Source: Chitinophagales bacterium
GTDB taxonomy: Bacteria > Bacteroidota > Bacteroidia > Chitinophagales > UBA10324
DNA length: 6,234 nt
NCBI GenBank assembly: GCA_026786335.1
Contig: JAJAYG010000504.1
Span: 1 to 6,234 of the forward strand
Direction: 5' to 3'
Part shown: piece after piece, positions 5,634 through 6,234 of the stretch
How positions within the stretch are numbered: position 1 is the stretch's first letter
Layout of the letters: each line of letters begins with the position of its first letter
Position numbers and translations under genes: made by a program
Notes under the pieces: model-generated
What the model saw: the letters and a program-made list of their open reading frames with translations, nothing else
Databases searched by the model: none
Told to the model about the DNA's origin: nothing

Positions 5634-6234
5634 TCACCCGCTTACCGCAAACATCAACGGCAAAATCTTCTCAGCATTATTTCTGTTAGAATACAATACA
5701 CTCAAAACATTTTTGCGTTTTTCAATTTCCGATTGCTCGAATGAAACATTCATAAATTCATGTAATGCAACATTCATCTCATCGGCGCTCTCACGAATCA
5801 CACATAAACTTTCTAATCCTGTATTTTCTACCATAGGAGAATTGGCGATCACAAACCTTCCGTTAAACAATGCATTCAGCAGTTTAAGTTTTGTTCCGGT
5901 GTTTTGAAAAGTAGGGAGAATGTTGATGTGCGCATTGCGAATCAGGCGCATCATTTCCACTTCGCCCGGGTTAATTCTCATCTCAACATTGCGATTATTT
6001 TTCACTGCGGTTACCAGCATTGGTGATGGATCACTTCCGGCAATAATTAATTTTAAATCTGAGTTGTGAAATACTTTACTCACTAAGAATAATGCTGCCT
6101 GATTATTTTCTACCACCGATAAATTTCCGTGATACAAAATGTAATCGCCTTTTCCGGTGAGAGAAATTACTTCTTCATTGGGATGGAAGGCCGGCAAATA
6201 AGTTACGTTTTTATAGTGCGCATTAAGGTATTCA
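5634..6234 (-). CDS. GT-B glycosyltransferase, C-terminal half (5' end outside window)
   Basis: The frame is open from the right edge (first complete codon at 6233-6231) to the TGA at 5636-5634, giving 199 residues. The TTG at 6197 is in frame, but the frame continues upstream of it (EYLNAHYKNVTY), so it is not the true start. The sequence resembles the C-terminal, nucleotide-sugar-binding Rossmann domain of GT1/GT4-type enzymes: YILYHGNLSVVEN (residues 32-44) opens the domain, followed by LKLIIAGSDPSP (60-71), a segment ending NAHINILPTFQ (100-110), and TGTKLKLLNALFNGRFVIAN (112-131). The last block corresponds to the donor-binding region that in many GT4 enzymes has an EGxG..xxE pattern; here it is the TGxKLKLLNAL variant common in Bacteroidota envelope-sugar transferases. 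It probably acts in the cytoplasm on surface polysaccharide or lipid-linked glycan. Donor and acceptor are unknown. The end of the gene is intact. Confidence 0.85.
   Translation of the reverse strand, partial: EYLNAHYKNVTYLPAFHPNEEVISLTGKGDYILYHGNLSVVENNQAALFLVSKVFHNSDLKLIIAGSDPSPMLVTAVKNNRNVEMRINPGEVEMMRLIRNAHINILPTFQNTGTKLKLLNALFNGRFVIANSPMVENTGLESLCVIRESADEMNVALHEFMNVSFEQSEIEKRKNVLSVLYSNRNNAEKILPLMFAVSG

Noticed and set aside
5617..5907. Plus-strand open frame opposite the glycosyltransferase
   Set aside because: It is the complement of the conserved donor-binding region, has no homology of its own, and is a shadow.
1..6234. CRISPR array, transposase, tRNA, rRNA or phage att site
   Set aside because: No regularly spaced repeats, transposase motifs, cloverleaf-forming segments or integrase genes were found on either strand.

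Overview
The window looks like a piece of a Bacteroidota chromosome, probably from an environmental or uncultured lineage. The evidence is AT-rich DNA, starts without Shine-Dalgarno sequences, a TAnnTTTG-type promoter, a type IX secretion system (T9SS) type A C-terminal sorting domain, and exported proteins whose mature end begins, or seems to have begun, with Gln. The genus cannot be told from this stretch.

Layout, left to right. A DUF4197 lipoprotein gene (minus strand, 3' end outside the window) is divergent from an intact cinA. Downstream of cinA lies the wreck of a secreted parallel beta-helix / fibronectin-like / T9SS-tagged protein gene (1844-2878), split into three pieces by two frame disruptions. 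Next come an intact E2 acyltransferase gene of a 2-oxo acid dehydrogenase complex (2998-4302), with a good Bacteroidota promoter, and a small four-helix membrane protein (4356-4778). Convergent to these, on the minus strand, is a second broken exported-protein gene (4850-5389). It holds a signal peptide and the FTP/PepSY propeptide of a thermolysin/fungalysin-like metallopeptidase, but it has an in-frame TAA right after the signal peptide and no catalytic domain. An AT-rich 244-bp spacer with two inverted repeats follows, and the window ends in the C-terminal half of a GT-B glycosyltransferase (minus strand, 5' end outside the window).

The genes do not form one pathway. cinA (NAD-cycle repair) and the E2 subunit (central or branched-chain metabolism) are housekeeping; the others are envelope or export functions. 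No previously undescribed multi-gene system is evident. The most informative content is the decay of two exported-protein genes within about 3.5 kb. One lesion is an exact 5-bp tandem duplication whose removal restores the frame perfectly. The other is a stop codon exactly where the first mature residue should be.
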